DNA from: Ruminococcus flavefaciens
Lineage (GTDB): Bacteria; Bacillota; Clostridia; Oscillospirales; Ruminococcaceae
Length of the DNA stretch: 64,000 nt
Direction: 5' to 3'
NCBI RefSeq assembly: GCF_900108555.1
Contig: NZ_FNWV01000002.1
Location: 237,389 to 301,388, forward strand
A model generated the notes under the pieces. That model was not told the DNA's origin. It did not search any database and saw only the letters and a list, made by a program, of their open reading frames with translations. A program made the translations under genes and the position numbers. Each line of letters opens with the position of its first letter. The stretch's first letter is position 1. This document shows positions 7,674-16,218 of the stretch, in pieces.

Positions 7674-9392
7674 ATGGCTGAAAAAGCATTGAAACCAACG
7701 GAAGAAAAGTTAAAACCGAAACTTTTCTCGGTAATGAAGACCTATTCAAAGGAACAGTTCATCAAGGACATAGTTGCAGGTATAATCGTTGCTATAATAG
7801 CACTTCCCCTTTCCATAGCACTTGCACTTGCTTCGGGCGTAGGTCCTGAGCAGGGACTTTATACCGCTATCATCGCAGGCTTTATCGTTTCATTCTTAGG
7901 CGGAAGCCGTGTACAGATAGCAGGTCCTACAGCGGCATTTGCTACAACAGTTGCAGGCATCGTTGCTACTCAGGGTATGGACGGTCTGGCAATATCAGCT
8001 ATAATGGCAGGTATTATCCTTATAATCATGGGCTTCTGCCGTTTCGGAGCACTTATCAAATACATACCCGGCACTATCACCACAGGCTTCACATTTGGTA
8101 TCGCTGTTACTATCCTCATAGGACAGATAAAAGATTTCCTCGGACTTACATTTGATAAGGACATCATGCAGGACAAGCTGGGCATTTCTTCTCCTATCGA
8201 GACAGTTGATAAGATCAAGGCTATCTTCCTGTTTATGGATTCTATCAACTGGCAGGCACTTGCTATAGGCGCAGCTTCACTGGTGATACTTATCCTCTGG
8301 CCAAAGAAGCTGGAAAAGATACCTGCTTCGCTTATTGCCGTTATCGTATGTTCAGCTATCGTAAAGCTCAGCGGCATCAAGGTAAATACAATAGGCGACC
8401 TTTATCATATATCAAATTCACTTCCCAAGTTCACAGTACCTGAGGTAACATTTGCAAGAGTAAGAACTCTTATCCCAAATGCATTTACTATTGCAGTCCT
8501 TGCAGCAGTTGAGTCACTTCTCTCCTGCGTTGTTGCAGACGGTATGGTAGGTTCAAAGCACCGCTCGAATATGGAGCTTATCGCTCAGGGTACAGCAAAT
8601 ATCGGTTCTGCACTCTTCGGCGGTATCCCTGCTACAGGTGCTATCGCGCGTACAGCTGCCAACGTAAAGAACGGCGGACGTACACCTATTTCAGGTATGG
8701 TACATTCCGTAGTTCTCGTTGTTATACTGGTAGTTCTCATGCCTTATGCATCACTTATCCCTATGCCGACTATAGCTGCTATACTGTTTATAGTTGCCTA
8801 TAATATGTGCGGCTGGAGAAATATCAGAAACACAGTAAAGACAGCTCCAAAGAGCGATATCGCTGTTCTTTTCGTAACACTGATACTTACAGTAGTATTT
8901 GACCTTGTAGTTGCTATCGGTGTTGGTATGGTAATGGCTGCACTTCTCTTCATGAAGCGTATGGCAGATGTTACAGAAGCTCATGCGTGGGTAGATGTGG
9001 ACGATGAGGACACCGATCCCGACAATATCCTCCTCAAGAAGATACCTCAGAACACAAGAGTATTCGAGATAAACGGACCAATGTTCTTTGCTGCTACAGA
9101 TAAGTACAAATACGTACTCAGCGATAAAGAGATAGACGTACTCTGTATCAGAATGAGAAACGTTCCTGCTATAGACGCTACAGGCGTTGAAGCTCTTATG
9201 CGTATCGTTAAACGCTGCCAGAGACACAATGTTAAGGTAGTATTCTCACACGTAAACGAGCAGCCTATGAAGGTAATGACAAAGGCTGGATTTATCGAGC
9301 AGGTAGGCAAGGAGAATTTCTGCGACCATATCGACACAGCACTTATCAGAGCTGAAGAGCTTGAAAAGGAAATAGCTGCCAAGAGAGCATAA
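7674..9392 (+). CDS. SulP-family anion permease with STAS domain
   Basis: 572 residues, full length for a bacterial SulP protein. The first ~430 residues are membrane-spanning and begin with the conserved stretch VAGIIVAIIALPLSIALALA; AGPTAAFATTVAGIVA and GGIPATGAIARTAAN are family landmarks. The last ~110 residues are a cytosolic STAS domain with INGPMFFAA and AIDATGVEAL. The family moves sulfate, bicarbonate or dicarboxylates, usually with Na+ or H+; the substrate cannot be told from sequence alone. It stands alone between its own promoter and a non-coding interval, with no sulfate-assimilation or carbonic anhydrase neighbour. Confidence 0.93.
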   Translation: MAEKALKPTEEKLKPKLFSVMKTYSKEQFIKDIVAGIIVAIIALPLSIALALASGVGPEQGLYTAIIAGFIVSFLGGSRVQIAGPTAAFATTVAGIVATQGMDGLAISAIMAGIILIIMGFCRFGALIKYIPGTITTGFTFGIAVTILIGQIKDFLGLTFDKDIMQDKLGISSPIETVDKIKAIFLFMDSINWQALAIGAASLVILILWPKKLEKIPASLIAVIVCSAIVKLSGIKVNTIGDLYHISNSLPKFTVPEVTFARVRTLIPNAFTIAVLAAVESLLSCVVADGMVGSKHRSNMELIAQGTANIGSALFGGIPATGAIARTAANVKNGGRTPISGMVHSVVLVVILVVLMPYASLIPMPTIAAILFIVAYNMCGWRNIRNTVKTAPKSDIAVLFVTLILTVVFDLVVAIGVGMVMAALLFMKRMADVTEAHAWVDVDDEDTDPDNILLKKIPQNTRVFEINGPMFFAATDKYKYVLSDKEIDVLCIRMRNVPAIDATGVEALMRIVKRCQRHNVKVVFSHVNEQPMKVMTKAGFIEQVGKENFCDHIDTALIRAEELEKEIAAKRA

Positions 9393-9465
9393 AATAATGT
9401 GAAAAGGGGAATGAATTTCCCTTTTCTGTGTTTTTTACACTTAATCTGCAAAAAATGAGTTGTAT

Positions 9466-9493
9466 TTGACACGATTACATGGTATTATACTAT
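9466..9493 (+). promoter_or_regulatory. Promoter of the putative 9496 RNA
   Basis: TTGACA (9466-9471), 16-bp spacer, TACTAT (9488-9493). Confidence 0.6.
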
Positions 9494-9495
9494 CA

Positions 9496-9630
9496 GAGAA
9501 CAGGTTCGTCAAAATCGGTTCTCTATAGAGAGCACTTGATGCTTTCTCTGAAGCCTGCGAGGGCTTAAATAAATCATCCTCATTGAACCGATACCGAAGT
9601 TTCAGTGTTCTTCGGTGTCGGGATTTTTTT
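9496..9630 (+). ncRNA. Putative independent small RNA, ~130 nt, unknown family
   Basis: Three hairpins precede a terminator: AGAGAAC/GTTCTCT (9495-9524), AGAGA-GCA/TGC-TT-TCTCT (9527-9549) and GCC/GGC with loop TGCGA (9553-9564). GGTTC (9503-9507) could also pair with GAACC (9585-9589) to close a multibranch loop. The terminator CCGATACCGAAG/CTTCGGTGTCGG ends in seven Ts. The next gene has its own consensus promoter after it, so the unit can be transcribed alone. No known riboswitch or RNA motif recognised. Confidence 0.5.
9588..9630 (+). terminator. Terminator of the putative 9496 RNA
   Basis: A 12-bp stem (9588-9599 with 9610-9621) with a 10-nt loop, followed by TTTTTTT. Confidence 0.85.
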
Positions 9631-9633
9631 GCC

Positions 9634-9662
9634 TTGACATATGGAAGATGTCATGATATAAT
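9634..9662 (+). promoter_or_regulatory. Promoter of the 9713 gene
   Basis: TTGACA (9634-9639), 17-bp spacer, TATAAT (9657-9662): perfect consensus. Confidence 0.85.
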
Positions 9663-9712
9663 TAATTCGCTTTGATCGCGGACTATCATATGACGACATA
9701 AGGAGAGATGGT

Positions 9713-10516
9713 ATGAAAAAAACAGTTGCAAAGAAGAAAAAATGGCCAAAGGTATTGCTGGTGATACTCATTATTATCGGCGGACTTGTCGGCTTTACCT
9801 GCTACAATGCCTCAAAGAACATGAAGGTAATGAACAGGACTCTTGACGCAGGCATGGAAACTATATCCAAGTACGCAAAGCTCACACCTATTGATGCAGG
9901 GGAGTACAAGCAGATAAAAATGTACGGGCTCCTTAAATTTGATGTTGATCAGTACGATGTAGAGGATATAGGCAATCTTTCCGTAATGAAGGTGAATATG
10001 GGATTTATGCAGATGGTCTCATACATCATCACACCTTATAAAAAGGATATGCCAATGCTTTCAATGGACTTCATGTATATATTCGGCAAGCGCAAGGCTT
10101 ATGCGGAGTTCTACGACCTTGTAAGCGATACTGCTGACTCTGAATACGTAAAAGTGCTTGACTCAATAAAGAAATACGACATCAGCTACAGCGACTTTAA
10201 GGACATAGAGACTGATCCTGCATGGTATGACGAATATCTGACGGTAGTGCTCCATAAAGAAGCAAAACGCGCTGACGATGAGAGAGTTGAGAAGATGTTC
10301 TGCGATGCTATAAGCTGCTACATGGAAGCAGCAAAGGAGCTCAAACCGCTTTCTGAGGCTGAAAGACTGAATAAACTGGCGATCACTCAGAAATACTGCG
10401 ATACTCTCGTTGAAAAGGGCGGAGTCTCCACAGATGTGTTCAAAAAGCAGCTTGGCAAAGAAAAGACAAAGGATTTCTTTGACAAAGTATTATTCGGCAC
10501 AGAGCAGTACAGATAA
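9713..10516 (+). CDS. N-terminally anchored protein of unknown function
   Basis: 267 residues. A strongly basic start (MKKTVAKKKKWPK) leads into one transmembrane helix (about 13-32, VLLVILIIIGGLVGF), so the remaining ~235 residues should be outside the cell. The outer part is charged and probably helical, with several Tyr-rich stretches, and holds no motif I know. It has a consensus promoter and its own terminator, so it is a single-gene unit. Confidence 0.75.
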   Translation: MKKTVAKKKKWPKVLLVILIIIGGLVGFTCYNASKNMKVMNRTLDAGMETISKYAKLTPIDAGEYKQIKMYGLLKFDVDQYDVEDIGNLSVMKVNMGFMQMVSYIITPYKKDMPMLSMDFMYIFGKRKAYAEFYDLVSDTADSEYVKVLDSIKKYDISYSDFKDIETDPAWYDEYLTVVLHKEAKRADDERVEKMFCDAISCYMEAAKELKPLSEAERLNKLAITQKYCDTLVEKGGVSTDVFKKQLGKEKTKDFFDKVLFGTEQYR

Positions 10517-10520
10517 AGAA

Positions 10521-10545
10521 AAGTCCCCGAAAGGGGACTTTTTTT
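10521..10545 (+). terminator. Intrinsic terminator after the 9713 gene
   Basis: AAGTCCCC/GGGGACTT with a GAAA tetraloop and seven Ts. Confidence 0.92.
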
Positions 10546-10576
10546 GACAGCATATTTTATTCGGCGTTTATAAAAA

Positions 10577-11449
10577 TCAGTTACTGGACCATTTTGCTGA
10601 TAGCTCAGTGAGTTTGCCGTCCTCTTCCATGGCATCGAGCTGATTTTGCACCTCATCACGGAGCGTCATATCCTCAGTTCTGAAACCGACAACGTATTCT
10701 ATAGTTCCGATACTTTCGTCAAGGATAGCGAATTTCTTGCCGAGTTGGAATATATAATAATTTGCGGCAGCCAGATCAAGGCAAACAGCGTCAGATGAGC
10801 CTGCTTCCATTTCTTCGATAGCAGTGTTATCATCGTAAACAGACTCTGTGATATCATTGAATATATCGGAAGCTTCAAGTATCTCCTGTGCGGCAGAGCC
10901 TTTCTGAACACCGACAGTCTTTCCGCTGAGATCGTCCATTGTTTTTATATCACTGTCGGTCGGGACTATGATAGCAATATCTGTCATAAAGTAAGGGTTA
11001 GAAAGGTTCAGATCGGCAGCCATTTCGGAATTGGCTGACAGACCGTTCCATATACAGTCTATCCTGCCTGCATTGAGTTCCTCTATAAGTTTGTCATGGC
11101 TGACGGGCTGCTTTACAAGCTCAATGCCCATTCTGTCACAGACTTCCTGTGCAATGTCAATATCGAAGCCGATGATCTCACCGCTTTCATCAGTAAAGCT
11201 CATAGGCTGAAAGCCTGTATCAAGTCCGATAACGAGCTTCTTGTTGTCGTATACATTCTGGAGCGATTGGTCAAGCTTTGAGGAAGTATCGGGATTTGCT
11301 TCTTCCTCAGCTGAGTACTTTGTATAGGGAGGGACAGTTTCTTTTGTGGCAGAGTCTGAACTGTTTGTACTGCTACAGCCTGTCATAGCAGATATCATTG
11401 AAACAGCGGAAAGTCCCGCAAGAATACTTCTGAAAAATTTATTATTCAT
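10577..11449 (-). CDS. Amino-acid-type ABC transporter substrate-binding lipoprotein (SBP family 3)
   Basis: 290 residues with a lipoprotein signal (SAMTGC lipobox, Cys25). The mature domain has family 3 signatures: LVIGLDTGFQPMSFTDESGE, GFDIDIAQEVCDRMGIE, the DCIWNGLS stretch and LSGKTVGVQKGSAAQ. The family binds polar amino acids, cystine or opines outside the cell and delivers them to a membrane permease. No permease or ATPase gene lies nearby: the left neighbour is an unrelated gene on the other strand and the right neighbour is an ABC-F protein, which is not a transporter. It is therefore an orphan receptor, probably sharing a transporter encoded elsewhere. Confidence 0.92.
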   Translation of the reverse strand: MNNKFFRSILAGLSAVSMISAMTGCSSTNSSDSATKETVPPYTKYSAEEEANPDTSSKLDQSLQNVYDNKKLVIGLDTGFQPMSFTDESGEIIGFDIDIAQEVCDRMGIELVKQPVSHDKLIEELNAGRIDCIWNGLSANSEMAADLNLSNPYFMTDIAIIVPTDSDIKTMDDLSGKTVGVQKGSAAQEILEASDIFNDITESVYDDNTAIEEMEAGSSDAVCLDLAAANYYIFQLGKKFAILDESIGTIEYVVGFRTEDMTLRDEVQNQLDAMEEDGKLTELSAKWSSN

Positions 11450-11490
11450 AAAAGCTCCTCACTTTCGGTATTTACATAGATGATACACTT

Positions 11491-11519
11491 ATAATAGCAC
11501 ATTTCTGCAAAGGTGTAAA
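11491..11519 (-). promoter_or_regulatory. Promoter of the solute-binding lipoprotein gene
   Basis: On the minus strand, TTTACA (11519-11514), 17-bp spacer, TATTAT (11496-11491). Confidence 0.6.
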
Positions 11520-11629
11520 GTGGCAGGTCGCGTTTTGGTACTTCATATAAATAATCGTGAGCTTATGGCTGTAATTTGGCAATTATTAGAAAAAAGCATT
11601 GCTGAACGGCGATATAAGGCGGCTTGCAC

Positions 11630-11658
11630 TTTACAAGCCGTCCATAATATGGTATAAT
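11630..11658 (+). promoter_or_regulatory. Promoter of the ABC-F gene
   Basis: TTTACA (11630-11635), 17-bp spacer, TATAAT (11653-11658). It would give a leader of about 235 nt that includes the repeats at 11677-11885. Confidence 0.6.
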
Positions 11659-11676
11659 GAACAATGTTGCGCGGTA

Positions 11677-11887
11677 AATCAAAATTTAGCTGTACTAAAT
11701 TTTGATATGAGCCGTTAGCCATTAGCCTTTAGCACATTGTAGGGGACGGCGTCCGCGATGTCCCTTTGGAATCCCATTCATGGGTTTAGCATAATTATTG
11801 CTGTAAGCGATGTATAATTAAGAATTATTTAAATTGTAAGCGAGTTTATGAGCGACAACGTGGCAAGGGTGCAGCGTCACGCTGCCG
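11677..11887. repeat. Composite intergenic repeat: AT-rich hairpin, TGTAGGGG palindrome and dispersed module copy 1
   Basis: ATCAAAATTTAG/CTAAATTTTGAT form a perfect 12-bp hairpin (about 11678-11706). A TTAGCC-word tract (11711-11733) and a TGTAGGGG half-palindrome (11739-11765) follow. Next comes a module of about 110 bp: TTCATGGGTTTAGCATAATT at 11778, then GCGAGTTTATGAGCGACAAC and the palindrome GCAGCGTCACGCTGC near 11871-11885. The same module is at 19304-19414, and fragments are at 60796-60912. Confidence 0.7.
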
Positions 11888-11899
11888 AAAGGAGAAAAT

Positions 11900-13504
11900 A
11901 TGATAACAGTAAGCAATGTGAGCGTGCAGTTCGGCGGCTCAACACTTTTCAAAAATGTAAATCTTAAATTCACTAACGGTAACTGTTACGGCGTTATCGG
12001 TGCGAACGGAGCAGGCAAGTCCACATTTCTCCGTGTGCTTTGCGGCGAGCTCGAACCTGCTTCGGGCGAAGTAGTTATGCCAAAGGAGGAGCGTCTGAGC
12101 GTCCTCAAGCAGGATCACTTCGCCTACGATGAGTATACAGTTCTTGATACCGTTATAATGGGAAATGCCCGTCTTTACGAGATAATGCAGGAGAAGGACG
12201 CTCTTTACGCAAAGGAGGACTTTACCGAAGAGGACGGCGTAAAGGCATCAGAGCTTGAAGGCGAATTTGCCGAGCTCAACGGCTGGGAGGCTGAGTCCGA
12301 TGCTTCAAAGCTCATACAGGGCCTGGGACTTTCAGAGGATATCCTTTATACACAGATGTCCATGCTCTCAGGTAATGAAAAGGTAAAGGTACTGCTTGCA
12401 CAGGCTCTTTTCGGAAATCCCGATATCATACTCCTTGACGAGCCTACCAACCACCTTGATATAGACGCAGTACGCTGGCTCGAGGAATTCCTTTCCGAGT
12501 ACTTCGGTACAGTTATCGTGGTATCTCATGACAGACACTTCCTCAATAATGTCTGCACACATATTGTTGATATCGACTATAACAAGATAAAGATGTACGT
12601 AGGTAACTACGAATTCTGGTATGAGTCCAGTCAGCTCATACAGCGCATGATAAAGCAGCAGAACAAGAAGAACGAAGAAAAGATAAAGGAACTGAAAGAC
12701 TTTATCGCTCGTTTCTCCGCAAATAAATCAAAGTCCAATCAGGCTACATCACGCCGTAAGCTCATTGAGAAGCTGACAGTTGAGGAGCTCCCTGCATCAA
12801 GCAGAAGATATCCGTTCATCGGCTTTGATATGGACAGAGAGCTTGGCAAGGACATATTGCAGGTAGACGGCATCTCAAAGACCGTTGACGGAGTAAAGCT
12901 CCTTGACAACGTAAGCTTCACACTTGGCAGAACAGATAAGGTCGCATTCGTAGGCGAAAGCGAGCAGGCTATCACCATGCTGTTCAAGATACTCATGGAA
13001 GAGGAGCAGCCTGACAGCGGAAGCTTCAAATGGGGAGTATCCGTTACTACTTCATATATGCCTGTTGACAACTCAGAGTACTTCAACGGCTGCGAGCTTT
13101 CAATACTTGACTGGATAAGACAGTATTCCGTAAAGGACGAAACAGAGACATATCTCCGCGGCTTCCTCGGACGTATGCTGTTCTCGGGCGATGACGTATA
13201 CAAGCCTGTAAACGTACTTTCTGGAGGCGAAAAGGTGAGATGTATGTTCTCGCGCATGATGCTTTTCGGCTCAAATGTACTTCTTCTCGACCGTCCTACC
13301 AACCACCTCGACCTTGAAAGCATCACAGCTGTAAACAACAGCCTTATCAACTTCAAGGGAGTTGTACTTCTTGCATCTCACGACCATGAGATAATGCAGA
13401 CTACTGCAAACCGCATAATCGAGATACTTCCCGAGGGCTGCCTTGACAGACAGGGCACATACGAGGAGTTTATCGACTTCAAAAAAGCAAACGGAATGTT
13501 ATGA
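11900..13504 (+). CDS. ABC-F family ATPase (YbiT-like) with degenerate second nucleotide-binding domain
   Basis: 534 residues, two ABC domains and no membrane segment, so a soluble ABC-F protein. These act on ribosomes as translation factors or antibiotic-protection proteins. Domain 1 looks functional: Walker A GANGAGKST (34-42), signature LSGNEK and Walker B LLDEPTNHLD. In domain 2 the Walker A is replaced by FVGESEQAIT with no GKS/T, and the catalytic Glu after Walker B is Arg (LLLDRPTNHLDLES, codon CGT at 13291-13293), while the LSGGEK signature is kept. The sequence matches the YbiT type best, judging by DSGSFKWGV and the spacing. The inter-domain linker (about 245-300) is Lys/Glu-rich, as expected. 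One active and one dead ATP site is the inference. Confidence 0.9.
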   Translation: MITVSNVSVQFGGSTLFKNVNLKFTNGNCYGVIGANGAGKSTFLRVLCGELEPASGEVVMPKEERLSVLKQDHFAYDEYTVLDTVIMGNARLYEIMQEKDALYAKEDFTEEDGVKASELEGEFAELNGWEAESDASKLIQGLGLSEDILYTQMSMLSGNEKVKVLLAQALFGNPDIILLDEPTNHLDIDAVRWLEEFLSEYFGTVIVVSHDRHFLNNVCTHIVDIDYNKIKMYVGNYEFWYESSQLIQRMIKQQNKKNEEKIKELKDFIARFSANKSKSNQATSRRKLIEKLTVEELPASSRRYPFIGFDMDRELGKDILQVDGISKTVDGVKLLDNVSFTLGRTDKVAFVGESEQAITMLFKILMEEEQPDSGSFKWGVSVTTSYMPVDNSEYFNGCELSILDWIRQYSVKDETETYLRGFLGRMLFSGDDVYKPVNVLSGGEKVRCMFSRMMLFGSNVLLLDRPTNHLDLESITAVNNSLINFKGVVLLASHDHEIMQTTANRIIEILPEGCLDRQGTYEEFIDFKKANGML

Positions 13505-13510
13505 TGATAA

Positions 13511-13551
13511 AAAAGTCCTAAAGCACGGGGGGAATGTGCTTTAGGACTTTT
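13511..13551. terminator. Bidirectional terminator between convergent genes
   Basis: A perfect 16-bp stem AAAAGTCCTAAAGCAC/GTGCTTTAGGACTTTT serves the ABC-F gene and the lipoprotein gene on the other strand. Confidence 0.92.
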
Positions 13552-14283
13552 TCATTCTTCTGATTCTTCCCTTGGAAGAAGATTTTGACTGCATTTTTCA
13601 CGCCAGTCGCTGTAGAAGCTTTGCCTGTGGACAAAGTCTATGACATCGGAAGCTTTTTCGTCCTGTATCATACTTTCGTATGACTGAGTGTACTCATAGG
13701 CACGGCATATATCGCTGCCTATGACAAAGTCGATAAAGCTGTATGAAGTCTCGATGACATCGGGTGCAGCAGCTGTTTCGGGAGTAGTATAGACGCTGCT
13801 TGCGCTGTAGGGATCAATGCTGCTGATGATAGAACTGATACTTTCAAGCTTGGTATCATCGAGAGCAGCAAGCTCACGGATATCGTCGAATGGCATGAAA
13901 TCGTCTTCTTTTGTTTCCGTAAGAACAGAGCTTAACCACAGATCGTCCAGAAGCTGATAGCTTGACGAATAATCGGTTTCGCTTGTCCATAATCGGTTGA
14001 ATCTATCAATAGTGCCTTCTTCATTCATGTAGAAACCGCACCATACTCTGCCGTCTGACTGGATAAAAAGGTCGGATTTGATATCTGAATTGATGTTGTA
14101 TAGTTTTTCGCGGTATATTATCGTGGTTTCCGCGAGTTTTTTAGGAGCAGATGAAGTGTTTGAAGCTACGGTTTTAGTGACGCTTGGCTGAGACTGCGAT
14201 CCTGCTGACTCTTCTTCCGCTGAGCGCGAGACGCAGCCTATTAGCATTATGGCAGACAAGGCGGCTGTAACCAGTCGTTTCAT
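13552..14283 (-). CDS. Lipoprotein of unknown function
   Basis: 243 residues with a short lipoprotein signal (MKRLVTAALSAIMLIGC, Cys17) and a Ser-rich spacer to about residue 48. The rest is acidic and rich in Asp, Ser and Tyr, with no recognised domain. GGAGG sits just before the ATG. It is the last gene of a minus-strand run with Sir2 (10 bp upstream) and YjbQ. That linkage does not explain its role, since the two neighbours are cytosolic. Confidence 0.75.
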   Translation of the reverse strand: MKRLVTAALSAIMLIGCVSRSAEEESAGSQSQPSVTKTVASNTSSAPKKLAETTIIYREKLYNINSDIKSDLFIQSDGRVWCGFYMNEEGTIDRFNRLWTSETDYSSSYQLLDDLWLSSVLTETKEDDFMPFDDIRELAALDDTKLESISSIISSIDPYSASSVYTTPETAAAPDVIETSYSFIDFVIGSDICRAYEYTQSYESMIQDEKASDVIDFVHRQSFYSDWREKCSQNLLPREESEE

Positions 14284-14293
14284 GTTTAGCCTC

Positions 14294-15007
14294 CTAAATT
14301 CGGGAGAAAACTTCTCCTATTCTTTCGCAGATAAGAAGATCTGCGTTTTTGTCCATTTGGGTAGGTGCCATGTTGATAATAACTAAGTTGTTGCCTTTGA
14401 AATAGCGTATAAGACCTGCTGCGGGATATACGTTAAGTGAAGTGCCGCCAATGATGAGGGTATCAGCGTTTGCTATAGCTTGTACAGCACCGCTGACTGT
14501 ATCATCGTTGAGAGCCTCTTCATAAAGAACTACATCGGGCTTTACTATGCCGCCGCATTCGCATCTGGGTATGCCCTCAGAGTTTGCGATAAACTCGACA
14601 TCGTGGAATTTACCGCATTTTGTACAGTAGTTCCTGAGTACGCTTCCGTGGAGCTCATAGACCTTTTTGCTTCCTGCTGCCTGATGAAGTCCGTCGATGT
14701 TCTGTGTAACAACGGCTGTGAGTTTGCCCTCAGCTTCAAGCTGTGCAAGCTTCAGATGAGCTGCATTGGGCTTTGCGGTAAGACACAGCATCTTTGCTCT
14801 GTAGAAGCGGTAGAATTCCTCGGTATCTTCCATAAAGAAGGAATGACTGAGGATAATTTCGGGCGGATATTTCCACTGCTGATTGTACAGACCGTCAACA
14901 CTTCTGAAATCGGGTATGCCGCTTTCGGTAGATACTCCCGCACCGCCGAAGAATACTATTCTCCGGGAGTTGTTTACGATATCAGCAAGTTTTTCGATAT
15001 TATCCAT
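14294..15007 (-). CDS. Sir2-family NAD-dependent protein deacylase
   Basis: 237 residues, typical of bacterial sirtuins. Visible motifs are the NAD-binding FFGGAGVSTESGIPDFRS, TQNIDGLH, the catalytic His in YELHGS and a four-Cys zinc site (CTKC and CEC). The end shows GTSLNVYPAAG and NLVIIN, which contact NAD in the family. It removes acetyl or other acyl groups from lysine using NAD+. It sits 4 bp after yjbQ and 10 bp before a lipoprotein gene. Confidence 0.95.
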   Translation of the reverse strand: MDNIEKLADIVNNSRRIVFFGGAGVSTESGIPDFRSVDGLYNQQWKYPPEIILSHSFFMEDTEEFYRFYRAKMLCLTAKPNAAHLKLAQLEAEGKLTAVVTQNIDGLHQAAGSKKVYELHGSVLRNYCTKCGKFHDVEFIANSEGIPRCECGGIVKPDVVLYEEALNDDTVSGAVQAIANADTLIIGGTSLNVYPAAGLIRYFKGNNLVIINMAPTQMDKNADLLICERIGEVFSRI

Positions 15008-15011
15008 AAGC

Positions 15012-15407
15012 TCAATCTCCTATGACCTTGACGAAGAACTTTCTTGTTCTCGGACCGTCAAATTCGCAGAAATAAATATCCTGCCATGTGCCGAGAAGGA
15101 GTTTTCCGCCGCTGATAATGATAGTTTCGCTTGCTCCGACAGCTGATGATTTAAGATGAGCGTCGGAGTTGCCTTCCGCGTGTTTGAAAATAGATAAGTC
15201 AGGGAACACCTTATCTATGCCGTGGATAAAATCCGTCTGAACGTCCGGATCAGCATTTTCGTTAATGGTTATCGCAGCGGTAGTGTGCGGACAATAAACT
15301 ATACATATCCCTTCGAGTACACCGCTCTCCTTGACAGATTCACTTACTTCACGAGTGATATCAACAAGCCCCTCAGCGGGAGTGCTCAGTTTGAAATTAA
15401 ATAACAT
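15012..15407 (-). CDS. YjbQ/UPF0047 family protein
   Basis: 131 residues. The family signature is clear: CPHTTAAITINENADPDV, DFIHGIDKVFP, HAEGNSDAHLKSS and GTWQDIYFCEFDGPR. Members were named for a secondary thiamine-phosphate synthase activity, but their cellular role is unsettled. It is the first gene of the YjbQ-Sir2-lipoprotein run, with an AAAGGAG Shine-Dalgarno. The 170 bp upstream (15408-15576) show no gene. Confidence 0.92.
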   Translation of the reverse strand: MLFNFKLSTPAEGLVDITREVSESVKESGVLEGICIVYCPHTTAAITINENADPDVQTDFIHGIDKVFPDLSIFKHAEGNSDAHLKSSAVGASETIIISGGKLLLGTWQDIYFCEFDGPRTRKFFVKVIGD

Positions 15408-15576
15408 ATTATCAAAAAACTCCTTTCATGTAGGTCGTTTTTATCAGGACGCGGCATCTCGTACAGGGAGAACAAGATGAAAACGTCCTTTAGAATTGGT
15501 GTAGCTGAGTTGCGCGAGCTGACAGTTAAGATGACCTATGCGGCGAAAACTTACAGCTTTTGATCTCAGCTCCCAA

Positions 15577-16218
15577 CTATTTACTTGTTTGTGATATATA
15601 GGATTTGCAGAAGTAATTCAGCGGACATACATCGCATTTAGGCTTGCGCGCATTGCAGATATCCCTGCCGAATTCCACAGTCCTGTGGCAGAAGTCCGAT
15701 GATACATCGGGAGGAATGAGCTTTACAAGGTCCTTTTCCACCTTTGCAGGCTCTTTGTTTTTTGTCAGTCCGAGTCTGCCCGTAATGCGTATGCAATGGG
15801 TATCAGTTACCATTGCAGGCTTGCCGAAAACATCACCCAGCATAAGATTTGCAGTCTTTCTTCCTATGCCCGAAAGGGTGAGGAGCTCCTCCATAGTGTC
15901 GGGGACTTCGCCGCCGAAGTCATTTATTAGCTGACTTGCCATTTCCTTGAGACTTTTGGCTTTGTTATGGTAAAATCCACAGGGCTTTACGTCCTGTTCA
16001 AGCTCTGCAAGGTCAGCATTTGCGAAGGCTTCAAGAGAAGGATACTTCTTAAAAAGCGTCTCTGTGACCACATTTACCCTTGCATCGGTACACTGTGCTG
16101 CAAGACGTGCAGCAAACATAAGCTCATAGGGCTTATCGTAGTTGAGAGTACAGGCTGCATCGGGGTAGAGCTTTTCAAGCTCTTTTACAGCAAGCTCGGC
16201 AATTTCCTTTTTGGTCAT
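15577..16218 (-). CDS. nth: Endonuclease III (DNA glycosylase/AP lyase)
   Basis: 213 residues, normal length. It has the helix-hairpin-helix LLTLSGIGRKTANLML with the catalytic Lys, the catalytic Asp in VTDTHCIRI and the four-Cys iron-sulfur loop near the end (C-x6-C-x2-C-x5-C, CNARKPKCDVCPLNYFC). It removes oxidised pyrimidines and cuts the abasic site in base excision repair. Its ATG overlaps the TGA of the small membrane protein gene upstream, so the two are cotranscribed. Confidence 0.96.
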   Translation of the reverse strand: MTKKEIAELAVKELEKLYPDAACTLNYDKPYELMFAARLAAQCTDARVNVVTETLFKKYPSLEAFANADLAELEQDVKPCGFYHNKAKSLKEMASQLINDFGGEVPDTMEELLTLSGIGRKTANLMLGDVFGKPAMVTDTHCIRITGRLGLTKNKEPAKVEKDLVKLIPPDVSSDFCHRTVEFGRDICNARKPKCDVCPLNYFCKSYISQTSK

